Source: Nymphaea colorata (Eukaryota; Streptophyta; Magnoliopsida; Nymphaeales; Nymphaeaceae). From it: 64,000 nucleotides of DNA. The position numbers and the translations under genes are program-made. This document shows, piece by piece, positions 13,442 through 26,108 of this stretch (positions are counted from its first letter, which is position 1; every line of letters begins with the position of its first letter). Under the pieces are notes generated by a model. The model was not told the origin of the DNA, searched no databases, and saw only the letters and a list, made by a program, of their open reading frames with translations. The stretch spans positions 16,880,040 through 16,944,039 of the forward strand of contig NC_045145.1 in the NCBI RefSeq assembly GCF_008831285.2. The letters run 5' to 3'.

Positions 13442-16400
13442 ATGAAGCTCGCTGTCCGTGTAATTGAAGCTAGGGACTTGCCAGCGAAGGACTTCAATGG
13501 GTTTAGTGATCCATATGCCAAACTCCAACTTGGAAGGCACAGATGTAGGACAAAGGTTGTGAAGAGGAACCTTAATCCTTCATGGAAGGAAGAGTTCAGT
13601 TTTAAGGTTGACGATTTGAACGAGGAGCTATGCATATCAGTGCTGGATGAGGATAAATACTTCAATGATGATTTTGTGGGTCAGTTGAAAATTCCAGTAG
13701 CAAAGGTCTTTGATGCGGAAGGTCACGTTTTGGCGCCAGAGTGGTACCCTCTGCAACCTCGAAACAAGAAATCCAAGAATACGGATTGTGGTATGCCCTC
13801 TAAGTTTCTAACCTGATAAAATCTTTTCACCGCTTTTTTGTATTCTTCATATTTCACTGCCAGAGAACAACACCCTATGTTCTATAAACCAAAGGACGGT
13901 GATTGATGTGGGTGGTCCAGACAAGTTTTTTCTTTTCTCTCTAAACTCTGCCAATCAGTCAAAATGGAAATTCTTCTGCACTTCATTGATGGAGTTACTT
14001 GCATCTCTTACCATTTTCTCTATGTCGTGCTGTCAGCGTCTTATTTTTTCTTGTGCTTCATTGTTGTTTTACATGTCATTAGAGGTTAAATTTTGGTGTG
14101 TATGAAATGCTGTTAGAACAAAAGCAGATAAATTTTGCCGAGGAGAGATGAATATGGTTATCCTTTTCTGGTTCCCTTTTGTTCCCGGGTAAAGTGCAAA
14201 CTTATGAATCGTTCGTAGAATTTACATCAGAAGAAGCATAGTTATTTTTTTTTCTCTATATATTCTGTTGAGGTATCTGTATCTAACAGTCGTTTATCTT
14301 GGGTCGTCAAGAAATCTCAGGAAATTTAGGAACATTTTGTAATGATGCTTCTAAACACACACACACACACACACATACACAAAGAAAGAGTTCGTCTGCC
14401 ATTTAAATGTCTTTTGGTTGGAGCGGCCTACACTCACAATATAATCCATTTTGTTTTCTTATGTCAAATATCCAGGTGACCTTCTGGGGTAAGATTGGCT
14501 AACTTAGCCCGTAACTTTAATTTTTTGGGATTTCAGGTGAAATTTTTCTGGCGCTTTCCTTGTCCCAAAATGATTCTCCTCATGATCAATTTCCAAATGT
14601 TCCTAATGGTGAAGGCACGGCTCACTCAGAAAAATCGTTTGATTCATCATTAGTCTCTGATGGTTCTGTAACTTCAGCAGCATCATGCAAGGAAGAAGTA
14701 AGTTTTAGTGAAGAAGAAAAGCCATCTACACAATCTCTTGCAGGGCGTCTTGTTCATATACTACTAAATCGAAACAGTGAGCCACCTGCAACAAACATTG
14801 AAAAACTTGCTGTGCCAGAGTTGCGGGAGTCTTTACCTGTTCAAGACACCATGTCGGAAAGTTCTAATGATCTATCTTCTGTTGGTACATTTGAAGAAGC
14901 ACTTAAAAGCCTTCAATCAAGAGATCAAGGGCAAGATATGCCACCCAATTTAACGTCAGGTGTGCTTCTGGACCAGAACTATGTGATCTCGCCATGGCAT
15001 CTCAATTTTCTTCTTTTTGCTCCGGATTCAACATTTATGAAATCCCTTGTAGAGATGCAAGGGACAACAGACCTTGTAGAAGGGCCGTGGAAGCTTGAGG
15101 AGACTCTCAAGAGAGTGGTGACATACACAAAGGCTCCTACAAGATTGATTAAGGCTGTGAAAGCCACGGAAGAACAAACATACTTAAAAGCTGATGGGAA
15201 ATCTTTTGCAATCCTAGAAAGTGTGAGCACTCCTGACGTTCCATATGGTAGCTGTTTCAGGGTTGAATTACTTTTCTGTGTAAACCCTGGACCAGAAATA
15301 CCTTCAGGGGAACAAACTGCTCACCTTGTAATATCTTGGCGCATGAATTTTCTTCAGAGTACAATGATGAAAGGCATGATTGAAAATGGTGCAAAACAAG
15401 GGCTCAAGGACAACTTTGATCAATTCTCACATCTGCTTGCAGATACTGTTAAACCATTGGACTTAACAGAAGCTGGGTCAGAAAAAGAAAGGGTATTGTC
15501 GTCTTTGCAGACAGAGCAGGAATCTGACTGGAAACTTGCATGGCGATTCCTTGGGAACTGTACTATGTTGTCTGGACTTGTTATCGGTTTCCTGTTTTTT
15601 CTGCACATCATGTTATCCAAGCCAAACTCAAAGCAGGGCCTTGAGTTCGATGGTTTAGACATGCCAGATTCGATTGGTGAAGTGTTGGTAGCAGGAATTC
15701 TTGTTCTTCAGGGGCAGCGTGTTCTTGAAATGATTTCGCGCTACATGCAGGCAAGAAGACAAAAAAGTAAGTCATGTTACTTGATTGGAAGAACTTCTCA
15801 AACATTACACCTCTTCCTTCATATAGGTTAATATTGGTCTTATAACTGTTATGAGCCTGGAGAAAATGTTTATTGGCAATTCATTTATATGAAGTTCGCT
15901 TCAGTTAGAGGGGTCGCAGCATGTGAATTCTTCTTGCTTTGCATTTCCTTGTAATATATGAAACATTTTACTATGAACAAGGAGATAAGTTTAATACTTT
16001 TTTTTTTCAAAACCCTGTTGTATATGATGTCTTTCTCAACAAAAGGTCTCTGCTTCTTTGTCGTGACATCAGGCAGTGACCATGGAGTCAAAGCACAGGG
16101 AGATGGGTGGTTACTTACTGTGGCTTTGATCGAGGGAACCAAGTTAGCTCCTGTTGATGCAACTGGATTTTCAGATCCATATGTTGTTTTCACATGTAGT
16201 GGGAAATCAAAAACGAGCTCAATCAAGTTTCAGACACTGAATCCCCGATGGAATGGTAAGTTGGCTTCCACAAATGCACAGCTATCAAATATATCTTTTA
16301 ATTGATGATTGGATGGTTCAATATATCAAGTGAAATGCTGAAGTCTTTGTTCTTTTTTGGTGCCTCCTGTCGATCCTTGATACTGGTCTTTGTCTTTTCA

Positions 16401-19400
16401 GAAGTATTTGAATTTGATGCCATGGATGATCCCCCATCTGTCATGGATGTTGAAGTATATGATTTTGATGGGCCATTTGATGAGGCAACATCTCTTGGAC
16501 ATGTCGAAATTAATTTCCTAAAATCTAATTTGGATGATTTAGCTGATATATGGATTCCTTTGAAAGGAAAATTGGCTCAAACTTACCAGTCTAAATTGCA
16601 CCTAAGAGTTTTCTTAAGCAATACAAAAGGCACTGAAGTTGCTAGAGAATACATATCAAAGATGGAGAAGGAGGTCGGTAAAAAGGTACAAGCACTAAGT
16701 TGCTATTTCTATCTTCTTGTGGGAATAATTTCTGTGGCATTCCCTGGAAACTAAAGGTACAACTTGTTGCAGATAAACGTTCGCTCACTTCAAACAAATA
16801 CAGCATTTCAGAAACTCTTTGGGTTGCCACCAGAGGAATTTCTTATCAATGATTTTACTTGTCATTTGAAGCGAAAAATGCCACTCCAGGTGCTGTTGGC
16901 ATGTTCTTTATTTATCACTGTATTTTGCAAAATTGTGTTTGTCTTTTGCCACTGACAGACATGTTTATGCAGGGTCGTCTTTTCCTGTCAGCAAGAATTA
17001 TAGGATTTCATGCAAACTTGTTTGGTCATAAAACAAAGTTTTTCTTTCTCTGGGAAGACATTGAAGATATCCAAGTAATACCTCCATCCTTGGCATCAGT
17101 TGGTAGTCCATCACTGTTGATTATTTTGCGCAAGGGCAGGGGCATGGATGCCAGGCATGGTGCAAAGGCTCTAGACGAAGAAGGAAGACTTCGTTTTCAT
17201 TTCCAGTCATTTGTATCATTCCAGGCAGCGAATAAGTAAGCAGCTAAAATTTGAAAGCAATAGGTATTTGTAGTTTCCTATTTATCAGGAAATCATGTTG
17301 CTTTCATCAATATCTCACATCAATCACCAAACCAGGTTTTCAAATCCATACTGGATGAAAGCATTTAACTGTAGTACCCCAAAATGTATGTGAATTTAGT
17401 TAAAAACTTAAAATGCTTATGAAGAAATTTGCTTGCAGATAAACTGATAATTATTAGAAAGTGCAATTATAAATGGCACTAAAATAGACGCTCCCATCTT
17501 TGAATAGGTTTTTTTTTTTTCTTTTCTTTTCTTTTTTGGGGATGCAATTATGGGGGTTTGTGTGTGTGGGTGGATTAATGGAACTCATATTGGGGTTTAT
17601 CTCTTTGAAAGCTTGTGCATCTTCTGTGCAGAGAGGACTTAAGTTTCACTTATAGTTTCAACTTTCATGTTCTAGTTGTACTTTCCTGATTTTACTCAGG
17701 AATTTGACTTTCCTGTGCCTTTGATGTGGTTGTATAGAAATGTTCTTTTTGGAAGTTATCTATCTCTCTGAGTGTAAACAAAGCTGGTTTTGCATTGAGT
17801 TTTCATCCAGCAACTTTCTTCTCTACTGGATTATGTTTTGTCTCTATTGTATACATTCTCTTTAGTGGAACATATTTTCTTGGGTTGGATCATCACTCTT
17901 TTCTTCTGAGTTCACAAATACAAGAACATCTCATCTTAAATCTACTTATGAGATATTGCTTTAGTGTTTTACTTGGATGTGCATGCTGATTTTATGAATG
18001 CATTTTTGATTTCTTTTGTATCTTGAGACACTATAGTACTATAAAGTATAAACTCTACCCCCACAGCTAATTGGTTGCTCTTCATTAGGGATTTAAAATT
18101 GTTAACAGTTTGAGCTTTGTTTTCGCCAGTTTATCAAGTGCGATCTGCTGGATCTCATCTAATTGAAACGACAGAATTGCACTCAAACCTGAATTTTTAA
18201 AACCAATCCTCTGTTTGATTGCCTTGTGACCTAATATGTAACTTGGCTGGTTTTTTGTGTATCATATAGATATATATTGCAATAGCTTGTACTATAAACA
18301 TGAATTTAAGATGGATTCATCAGAAAATCATTATCGTGCGACATTTCTCACAGGACAATCATGGCTCTCTGTAGAGCGAGGTCTTTGACACTGGAGCAGA
18401 AAATGCAAATAGTGGAGGAGGACTCCGATACAAAAAGCATCCAGAATGAAGAGAATGAATCTCTTTTGGGTAATGAGGATGTGATCATGAAGGAAGTTTA
18501 TTCCTCTTTGCAATCCATCCATGTGAGTATATTGTGTGTGCATATGAATGCTCTATGTGCATGCGAGCATTATGTGTTTATGTCTGTATCTCCACCCACT
18601 AAGGTTTTTATATAAATTATAAACGATGAAAAATTTGTTGCTACATTTGTCAACAGATTGATGCACTAATGGAGCTGTTTGATGGAGGTGATTTGGAAAG
18701 GAAAGTAATGGAGAAGGTGGGATGTATTAACTATGTGTGCACAGCATGGGAGTTAAAGCAGAGACAGCTCTCTTATAAGTTTGACAAGCGTATCTCTCGT
18801 TTTGGAGGAGAGGTGAACAGCACTCAGCAGAAGTCTTTTCTTCCTGGTCAAAAGGGATGGAGCATTGAAGAGGTGATGACACTGCAAGGCGTCCCACTTG
18901 GTGACAATTTTAATGTGAGAATGGCTCTCAACGGATAATTTTTTTTTTCTATTTTTTTTTGTTAATTACCATGATTGCAGCTTACAGTGTTTGGATTCCT
19001 GGGTATTGAATAAGGTATAGAGTACATCTTGCTAAAGTTGGCATCCCCTAACTCCTGCCCATGCATACTGCCTTGTTACTTTCCAGTGGTTAAACATGCC
19101 TTAGACTTGCTTCTTCTAGGGCCTTCTCTGGTGGTTTAGTTGGTGCAGTTTTTTTAACTCGTTCTGTTATTTCATGTTGCAGCTACATTTAAGATACCAG
19201 GTTGAGAATGTACCTTCAAGATCAAAGGCTTGCAATGTCCAAGTTTATTTAGGAATTCAGTGGCTGAAAAGTACAAAGCAACAAAAAAGAATTAGTAAAA
19301 ATATAGAAGCAAAGCTCACAGAGCACTTGAAGGAAATCTTTGTCATTGCCCAGAAGGAATTTCTATTGGCGAAGCCTCTGGAACCTCTGCATAAAGGGCA

Positions 19401-19410
19401 ATCAATTTAA
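13442..19410 (+). CDS. C2-VASt-TM-C2-GRAM-VASt protein (At1g03370-type), complete
   Basis: Nine exons join in one frame of 1026 codons plus stop: 13442-13790, 14537-15766, 16073-16255, 16402-16685, 16773-16889, 16973-17235, 18354-18522, 18657-18914 and 19183-19410. All introns are GT-AG. The start MKLAVRVIEARDLPAKD opens an N-terminal C2 domain (about 1-110), with likely Ca2+ ligands D17, D23, D69, D71 and D77. A polar linker leads to VASt 1 (about 258-424), a hydrophobic membrane segment (about 455-476), a second C2 (about 535-635), GRAM (about 693-800) and VASt 2 (about 855-1010). The length and order match the Arabidopsis C2 and GRAM domain-containing protein At1g03370 (about 1020 aa, recalled). 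VASt domains are StAR-like lipid carriers, so a role in lipid or sterol movement or sensing at membrane contact sites is inferred. An in-frame TGA at 13424 supports the chosen ATG. It is a tandem paralogue of the gene ending at 3580. Confidence 0.95.
14354..14374. repeat. (CA)n microsatellite in intron 1 of the C2/GRAM gene
   Basis: A short ACAC run of about 21 bp within the first intron (13791-14536). Confidence 0.9.
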
Positions 19411-19493
19411 TTAGGGTTTTGGATCCTGAGTATAGTCCTCAGTTTTGAATTTGCGGGTGCCAATTTTTTGGTGAAAGATATACGGATTGGTGG

Positions 19494-19499
19494 AATAAA
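19494..19499 (+). terminator. Candidate poly(A) signal AATAAA of the complete C2/GRAM gene
   Basis: The hexamer AATAAA lies 84 nt after the stop codon. The transcript end is inferred, not seen. Confidence 0.4.
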
Positions 19500-21284
19500 T
19501 TAACAGGCTCTTCGTCGATCAGGGGTGGAACCATCTTGATGGTCATGCACACATCAAAGATGGACTGTTTTGGAGACTAGAAACTGTTCCAAAAGCATGT
19601 CTGTGAAGGAGAGTTGGACCTTCACCGAAGCATGTACATATTCAGGTTGTTGAAGACTTCTAAACACCAGCATCTCAGCCTTCAAGTTTTGGAATATTCT
19701 ACCTCGCATTTGTCACCGAATCCATGAGGAGAGAAAATGAAACTGGAGAAGATCAACTAAGGCTTTTGGAAGATTGCCTCTAAGGAGATTCTAGTATTTT
19801 AATGGATGATGTATTTCACCCTGAACAGAATATTTGAAATATTAACGTCCATCTCAAACAACTTCTCGTTCTTTTGACATTGTAGAAGCCTGAGGAAGCC
19901 CACCCACCAGTACTTTCAGTCTAAGTGTGCGCAGGATCAATCTTGCAACAGATGAGGATGCCAGAGCAGCCTGTGTGTCGGAAAAGTTGCAATTGGGTGC
20001 TAATAACCGTGAAGTTGGTGGAAATATGACTTTCATGGGAGCCTTCAACGATGCACATTTCATCGATAATGCACAAACTTTGTACAAAGAACTATTTTGT
20101 AATAAGGTGAGATACAATAGAAAACGAGTTTTGTTGGTTCTGCTTTCCTAAGCTAGAAATTGTATATTGTATACTATGTGGTGTCTTTATTTTTTGAAAA
20201 TTCTCAATTTACCGTTGAATTCCAAGTCTAGTAGGAATATCTACTCCTCTAAGGTTGCCATTAAAGTTTGAGCAAGCTGGGCCGAACAGAATTAATTATA
20301 TGCTACAAAATTGGTTATAATAGCTAACCTTTTTCCACAATCTTTTCCCCCACTTGCAGCTTTACCTCAAGGCCTGCCTAACCTGCCTGGCAAGTTTGGA
20401 CTTACCTCAAGTGGAAGCCAAATTTTGAATTTGCTCTCTGTCGGGCGTCTGATTAGCAACCCAAAAGGTAGGATGCGCTTTAAAGGCGGAATTGCGCCCT
20501 CCCCTACATCCTAGAATCAAACAAGCTTGAAATTTCACGAAAAAAATTTCACCCACTGTACGTGTTCACAGGAAGATTTTTCAGGAAAAAAATGTCGGCC
20601 CCTAAATTAATAGTTTATGAGTACTTCTTCGTGGACTTTCTATTTCGTGCATCAGATTGTTTTCCCCAGATGCTTGTGCAAGGGGCTCGTGATTCAGAAC
20701 ACAATTGTCTGCAATTTTCTCTGAATCTCGTGGGCACCTGGCTGGAACGTCAAAGATCATGGGTAAAACAAACGTTAGGTGTTCGCAAGGGCCCGCATGA
20801 TCTAAACTACAGAGTTCTATATTTAGAACGTATCGGCGGAAACACATTTTGTATCAGCCCTTTGCAGAAAGAATGCTGGCAGATACAGGCCTATAAATTC
20901 TCTTTCTCAGGCCGATTGGTATCAGCGGATCGGGTCGGGTAAGCAACGTACGGGCGAGCAAACCAATATGCCACCGTTGATACGGGGAGAGGGTTGCATG
21001 TTCGTGCGAAGTCACTTGCTGCTACATAATCTCACCAGCTTACAGAACTAACGTCAAGTCAAATACTTTATGTTCATGCATGCATGACCTCGTCAGTATT
21101 TACCAACGAGTGAAATCTACAAGAGTTAGATAGGTTCTGAAAATAATTGAAGAGAAGGATAACGATCATGAAGGATAACGATCATCCAGATCACGCTTAC
21201 ACTGAACGGGGAATGGATGAAATATTCTTGCGATAGAGTTCAGAATGTTACACAACCAAGCTCGTACTTCATAGAAGCTGAACA
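19500..21284. other. Convergent intergenic region, no gene seen
   Basis: This is the space between the plus-strand C2/GRAM gene and the minus-strand bZIP gene. The longest frames (20562-20942 on plus, 19854-20117 on minus) show no recognisable motif. It probably contains the 3' ends of both transcripts. Confidence 0.5.
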
Positions 21285-21290
21285 TTTATT
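21285..21290 (-). terminator. Candidate poly(A) signal of the FD-like bZIP gene
   Basis: TTTATT on the plus strand reads AATAAA on the minus strand, about 78 nt past the stop codon at 21368. Confidence 0.4.
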
Positions 21291-21322
21291 TTACATTCAC
21301 GAAGAGAGTTTGTCAAACACAT

Positions 21323-21325
<3 letters not shown>

Positions 21326-21355
<30 letters not shown>
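21326..21355. repeat. (AG)n microsatellite in the inferred 3'UTR of the bZIP gene
   Basis: A run of about 30 bp of AG repeats, reading (CT)n in the transcript, 13 nt past the stop codon. Confidence 0.95.
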
Positions 21356-21358
<3 letters not shown>

Positions 21359-21367
21359 GTAAACTCT

Positions 21368-22042
21368 CTAGAATTCTGCTGATGAAACTCGACGGAGCGC
21401 TGACTTCCCTTGTATAGCAGCTTGCTTAGCTAAGTTTTCCAGCAGCTAAAGAAAAATGTAAAAGCATGAGTAAAAGAAGCTGACAGGTGGCCTCCATCTC
21501 TAAGAAAGTTCATGAATAAAACATCTGAAGAATGAGTTCTACCAGTTTCATTTGGGTTTCTCTCTCTCTCTCTTTTTCTTCCTCTGTCTCTCGCCTACTT
21601 TTTTTCCCCCTTGTTTTCCTCTGGTTACATCCCCCTTAAGATTAGTAGATCTTAGAAAGGAAAGATAATTTGAAAAATCAGTTTCAAAATGAATGTGGTC
21701 CGGCTGATTTCTTATATATAAAGGCCATATGAAGCTACCACGAATGAAAAAAAAAAGAAGCAAGCAAACACTCGTAGCCATTTTAGTGCGGCCCTTCATG
21801 GAGAAATACGTATATATGAGAAGATATACGGTGATTTCTGGAACAAAAATAAATAATAGATTTCTGAGTTACTAAGCCAAAAACCCAGTTTCATTTCAAC
21901 TAGCATGAGCATACCCTTTCTTTCCTTAGCGCTTCATTTTCCTTCTTCAACTGTGAAATTTCATATTCAAGCTGCGTCGTGTATGCCTACAAATTAATCA
22001 AGCAAGAAGAGTAAGTTGACAATGATTTTCAAGTTTGTTTAA

Positions 22043-22123
<81 letters not shown>

Positions 22124-22533
22124 CAGGCTTTGGATACCAAATTAACTGCAGTCGGAATCTACTTTTAACTCTAACAGGGAGTGAAGTACTTGGCCATGTC
22201 AGCTTTATACATAGAGAAGACAAAACTCTTCTAACTTTAATGCGGGCTTTAGATTTTTGCATATTTTAAACTTACATGCCGTTGAAAAATTTCAAAATGC
22301 ACCCTACGGGAGTTTTATTTTTCCAGCAGAACAACAACATGATGAATTGATTTTGTATTGTATATAGATACTGAGAATGGCATTTGTTTTTGCCTTGCAA
22401 CTTTTTCAGGTTATCATGCAACTTGAGTTATTAAGTTGAATGGTCATGGAAGGAAGGGCGGATTTGTCTTGACGTCAAAAAGTAAAAGGTCGAACTAGAA
22501 AAGTGCTAAAGCTAATATGCCAATAAAAAAATG

Positions 22534-22577
<44 letters not shown>

Positions 22578-24582
22578 TTCTAAAAGACCAACCGAACTGT
22601 TAACTGACCCTGGACCGACACTCTTATTGTATCTGAAGAAAGCCTGCACCCTAGCTCTTAAATAACCGGGCTGGGCAAAGCCTGACAAATTCAATTTCAA
22701 TAGAGAAGATCAGATTCAACCCACAAATAAAATTTTGTTTGTTCAAAGTTTTTGAACAAAAAATTTTAGTCTCTGGTACAATTTAATTTTTAATTATTCA
22801 TTTTAATATAGCAATCTTAACAAAACCATGAATCCAGAACTACACTAATATCTGCTTCCTTCGAAGGCCCTGAGCTTTAATGGGCTCGAGGGTCAAACAT
22901 CAACCCAGCTCAATCCATGAAAGGGGTTTGGCGCATCTGCTTGAGCCAATTACAGGTAGGAGATCCATCATTCGTTTGGGTGACATGGTTGTCAATCTTT
23001 TTGTGCCAATAAAGATAAATGTATTAGATGATACTCATTTGGAGTATTACACCAAACATCAACGCACCCCTGCAACTCTAATTTCTTGAGTTTGAGCCGT
23101 AAGATAGCTCTTGCTCACCTAAATTCTCTATTAGATCCGGCCGGCCCATTGCCCAATCTTAATTATGTTGGGAAATGTCATCCTCAATGTTTGTTTTTTG
23201 TTAGGCCCTACTTGAGGATTTAAATATTAGCAAAACCTATGGATTCCCATAACGCATTCCCTGTAAGAGTCTTCATCCACTTTTCCTTTTTTTTTTTTCT
23301 ACTTTATAAAGGTTAAGCCAAATGTCAGGGCTTCTGTGCCCCCTATTGTTTTTTTAGGAACTTCGCTTTGTCGCCCTTTTTCATAAAGGGAGAATTGGTT
23401 AGAGCAGGATTACCATTTTAATAACAATGAAGTTAGCTAATTATATAGCACCTTTCTCCTCCTTTTTCATTTTAGGAACGAATCATGGATCTGCTTTAGT
23501 CGCTAATTGCAATTTGCATCATTCAACCTTATCCTGAAGAAGAAATACCACAGACATTCAAGACATAATTGGAAACTTAAAACTTCTGTTCTAAAATTAC
23601 ACATCAATCGCAGTTGTATGGTTTGGGAATCAGAGTTTGGATCTTTGCAGTAGGCTCTTAAGAATCAGAGGTTACCATTTTGTATTTGTGTAACGTATGG
23701 TTCCGGTAAAGTCACAAAAAGTACAGAAAAATGACTAGTAAAGCACATACTCCAAGAAACAGAGACTGAATAATTGTAAGAACATGAAAATATACAGCGG
23801 AGATTAGCTTTTTAATCTACCAAGCAGAAACTTCTGCTCAGAAAAATGAAAGGTTTCGAAATATAAAACCATCAGAATTACAGCATTGGCTTATCTCCAT
23901 CAGACTGTCAACTCATCACATGCTTAACAATGCATTTTGAACATTCCAAGTATGTTTGCGTTGAGGCAGGCACCCTATTTGAGGCCATGCGTTGGGCAGG
24001 ACCAACCTGCTCGTTGATGGTTTTTCAGCCATTGTTAGATAAACGGGGTGAACGATGATGCGAGTAAGTTATGCTGCTAAATCCTGAAAGAGATTAGATG
24101 CATGTGAGGTGAAGCCTAATTTTTATAAGTAATGCATTTGACTATGCTACTTCTTCCCTCGAGTCCCGACAAGTAAAAGATGGCATGGGCGTCGCAGTAT
24201 GATATTAATACAGTTAACTTGAAACTTAAGGGCCAGACTTCTGTCCTGCTAAAATGGCAAGAAGAGAGAGAGAGAGAGTTACAAGTCTCCTTGCTCTGGA
24301 ACGGGAAGCGGATTCGCGGTTCTTGATCATCCGCTTGTGCTTCTTGGGCTGCAGATTCTGGATGTCCCTTCCTGCCTCTTCTCCTTCTTCAATAAACATC
24401 CCGTAGTCGGGTACCACCATGCTAGTGTTTCCCGTGATCAAGGCCTTGCTCTGGTCGGTTTCAGACATGAGATATTCGGAGATGGCCTGAAGGCTCTTTC
24501 TCTCTCCTCTGTTTCCCTGCGCCTCCACCTCCATCCCCAGCATGCGTCCTGATCCAAGGTTGGCTGCCCAAAAGGGGTACAT
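21368..24582 (-). CDS. FD-like group A bZIP transcription factor, 149 aa
   Basis: Three minus-strand exons join in phase 0: 24582-24283 (100 codons), 21986-21915 (24 codons) and 21445-21368 (25 codons plus TAG). Exon 1 ends with the basic region KKHKRMIKNRESASRSRARR. Exon 2 gives the zipper AYTTQLEYEISQLKKENEAL, with leucines at heptad spacing after the N-x7-R-x9-L signature. Exon 3 ends LRRVSSAEF. The basic region, the intron directly before AYT, the 24-codon middle exon and the short tail fit the FD/FDP branch of group A. FD proteins bind ACGT-core DNA and recruit FT (florigen) through 14-3-3 proteins docked on a phosphorylated C-terminal motif. Oddities: the usual Q before AYT is L, the usual P of the SAP tail is E, and the protein is short. 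The ATG at 24582 is the first plausible one; M87-type internal starts are unlikely, but an upstream coding exon cannot be excluded, because the frame stays open through the adjacent GA tract. The introns are 2296 and 469 nt. Confidence 0.85.
22045..22120. repeat. (AT)38 microsatellite in intron 1 of the bZIP gene
   Basis: An uninterrupted AT run of 76 bp. In the direction of transcription it ends about 58 nt before the start of exon 2 (21986). Confidence 0.98.
22546..22567. repeat. Short (TA)n run in intron 1 of the bZIP gene
   Basis: A TA run of about 22 bp. The surrounding 22570-23160 holds degenerate phrases rich in GGGC and GGCCC that look like an old transposon fragment. Confidence 0.9.
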
Positions 24583-24587
24583 TCTTA

Positions 24588-24615
24588 CTCTCTCTCTCTC
24601 TCTCTCTCTCTCTCT
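24588..24615. repeat. (CT)14 tract directly upstream of the bZIP start codon
   Basis: On the minus strand this reads (GA)n and lies 5 nt before the ATG. It is probably part of the 5' leader. GA tracts in plant leaders can bind GAGA-binding BPC proteins (family knowledge); binding here is not shown. Confidence 0.9.
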
Positions 24616-24778
24616 AAATTGCGGTTGGGAGTATTCACTGCATGCCTATTTATGCCATCCTTGGGCCTTAGTGAAAGCAACAGATGCTTCTCTTTCTCTC
24701 TCTAAACTGTGGTTGGGAGTTACATTCACTGCTTGCCCATTTATGCCATTCTTGGACTCTTTGTGAGAGCAACAGATG
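24607..24778. repeat. Imperfect tandem duplication, about 92 bp, upstream of the bZIP gene
   Basis: Copy 1 (24607-24686) and copy 2 (24693-24778) share CTCTCTCTAAA, TGGGAGT, ATTCACTGC, TTTATGCCAT, CTTGG and GCAACAGATG in the same order, with scattered changes. They lie in the presumed leader or proximal promoter of the FD-like gene. Confidence 0.85.
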
Positions 24779-25642
24779 TTCCATTCCCTTTCCCCTTCCC
24801 ATATTTTATGGTTGAGTTCAGCTGCTCTCTCTCTCTCTCTCAATGAGTAACATGCTCTGCTTGTTGAATATAAAAACCAGGTAATCAGTAAAAGTCTGCC
24901 ATGTTGTGTTGAATCTGGTGGTGGTTTCAGCAACTGGTGAAGAAAGATACGTTGGTTCATGGGGAAGACTGCAAGGTGGCAGGATCGACTTTGGGAGCTG
25001 GAGTTCAAAACCATCAGTACGTTTAGCAAAATTTACAACCTTTTAGATCAATTGTTGAGTAAAATAGAACTCCATGCGAGAGAAGAAACGTACATTAGAA
25101 ACCGGCCTAGTTCTACGCGTGCCTTCATTCTTAAGCGCAACCTTTGTCCACACTAGCAAATCTTTAAATGCTTGATTTTCTGCTATTTAAACATAGGTTT
25201 GTATTTTCTTTTCTGAATCATACGTTTTAGTCAATTGACGTGCCCTGTTTCATGTCCAACTATGCGTTCCATACTAGTAAGCTCACGCTCACTCACATTG
25301 CTGAATTTTTTGGTGTGAACCGTTTCATAAGTTACTGTTTCTTACTTGAACGAACCGCACCCGGGTTAAGATACTTTCTTGCTCATCCAATGGTGTAATA
25401 CCTCTACTCCAAGCCTACTATTTCTCGGCCTCAGGGTCATAGCATATGGATGAAGCCCATCTTGACCACTCAAACCAGGAGCTGGCCGCCATTACCAGCT
25501 ACCGGTGTAAATCATGATGTACATGAACATTTATTCCTCCCAATGTCATTCTTCCAAGGGAAAATGTTTTTTTTACTTGCACCAATAGCCTTAAGCTAAA
25601 TCATGGTATACAACAAACTTTGTTCCTCCCTATGTTCTTCTT

Positions 25643-25745
25643 CCAACGTTGAATTTGTTTCTTACGGGTTATTGAGCAGCATAGATACTCTGATCCAACG
25701 TTGAATTTGTTTCTTACGGGTTATTGAGCAGCATAGATACTCTGA
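25643..25745. repeat. 52 bp near-perfect tandem duplication
   Basis: The unit beginning CCAACGTTGAATTTGTTTC and running to GATACTCTGA occurs at 25643 and again at 25695. I see no difference between the copies over 51 bases, so the duplication is recent. Confidence 0.92.
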
Positions 25746-26108
25746 CCTGCTCCAAAAATGGGAGTAAATTCGTTAGACGCTGTTTCATGAGTCTGTGTTT
25801 TTAAAGCAGGATCATGAACTAGTGTCCCATGAGTTTGTCTTCGTGCGTTCACAAAGTGTCCATGTTGCCAAACAACTCCTCACTTTTGGTCACAGCTAAC
25901 ATACATGTTTTACCCTGCTATGATATTTAACCAGCGCTCGCCACAAAGAGTAGCACCAACCCTTTCTGGAAGAAGTTGTTGGGCAAGGTTTGAACATCAA
26001 AATCAGATGTATATTGTGACCAAAATAAAAGTGTGACTTCAAATGTATAATTTTGCAGTTGATAGCTGAACACGACCATAGCTACTCAGAATAACTTTTG
26101 CATGCTAG

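Noticed and set aside
20562..20942. 126-codon plus-strand frame between convergent genes
   Set aside because: No recognisable domain or splice partner.
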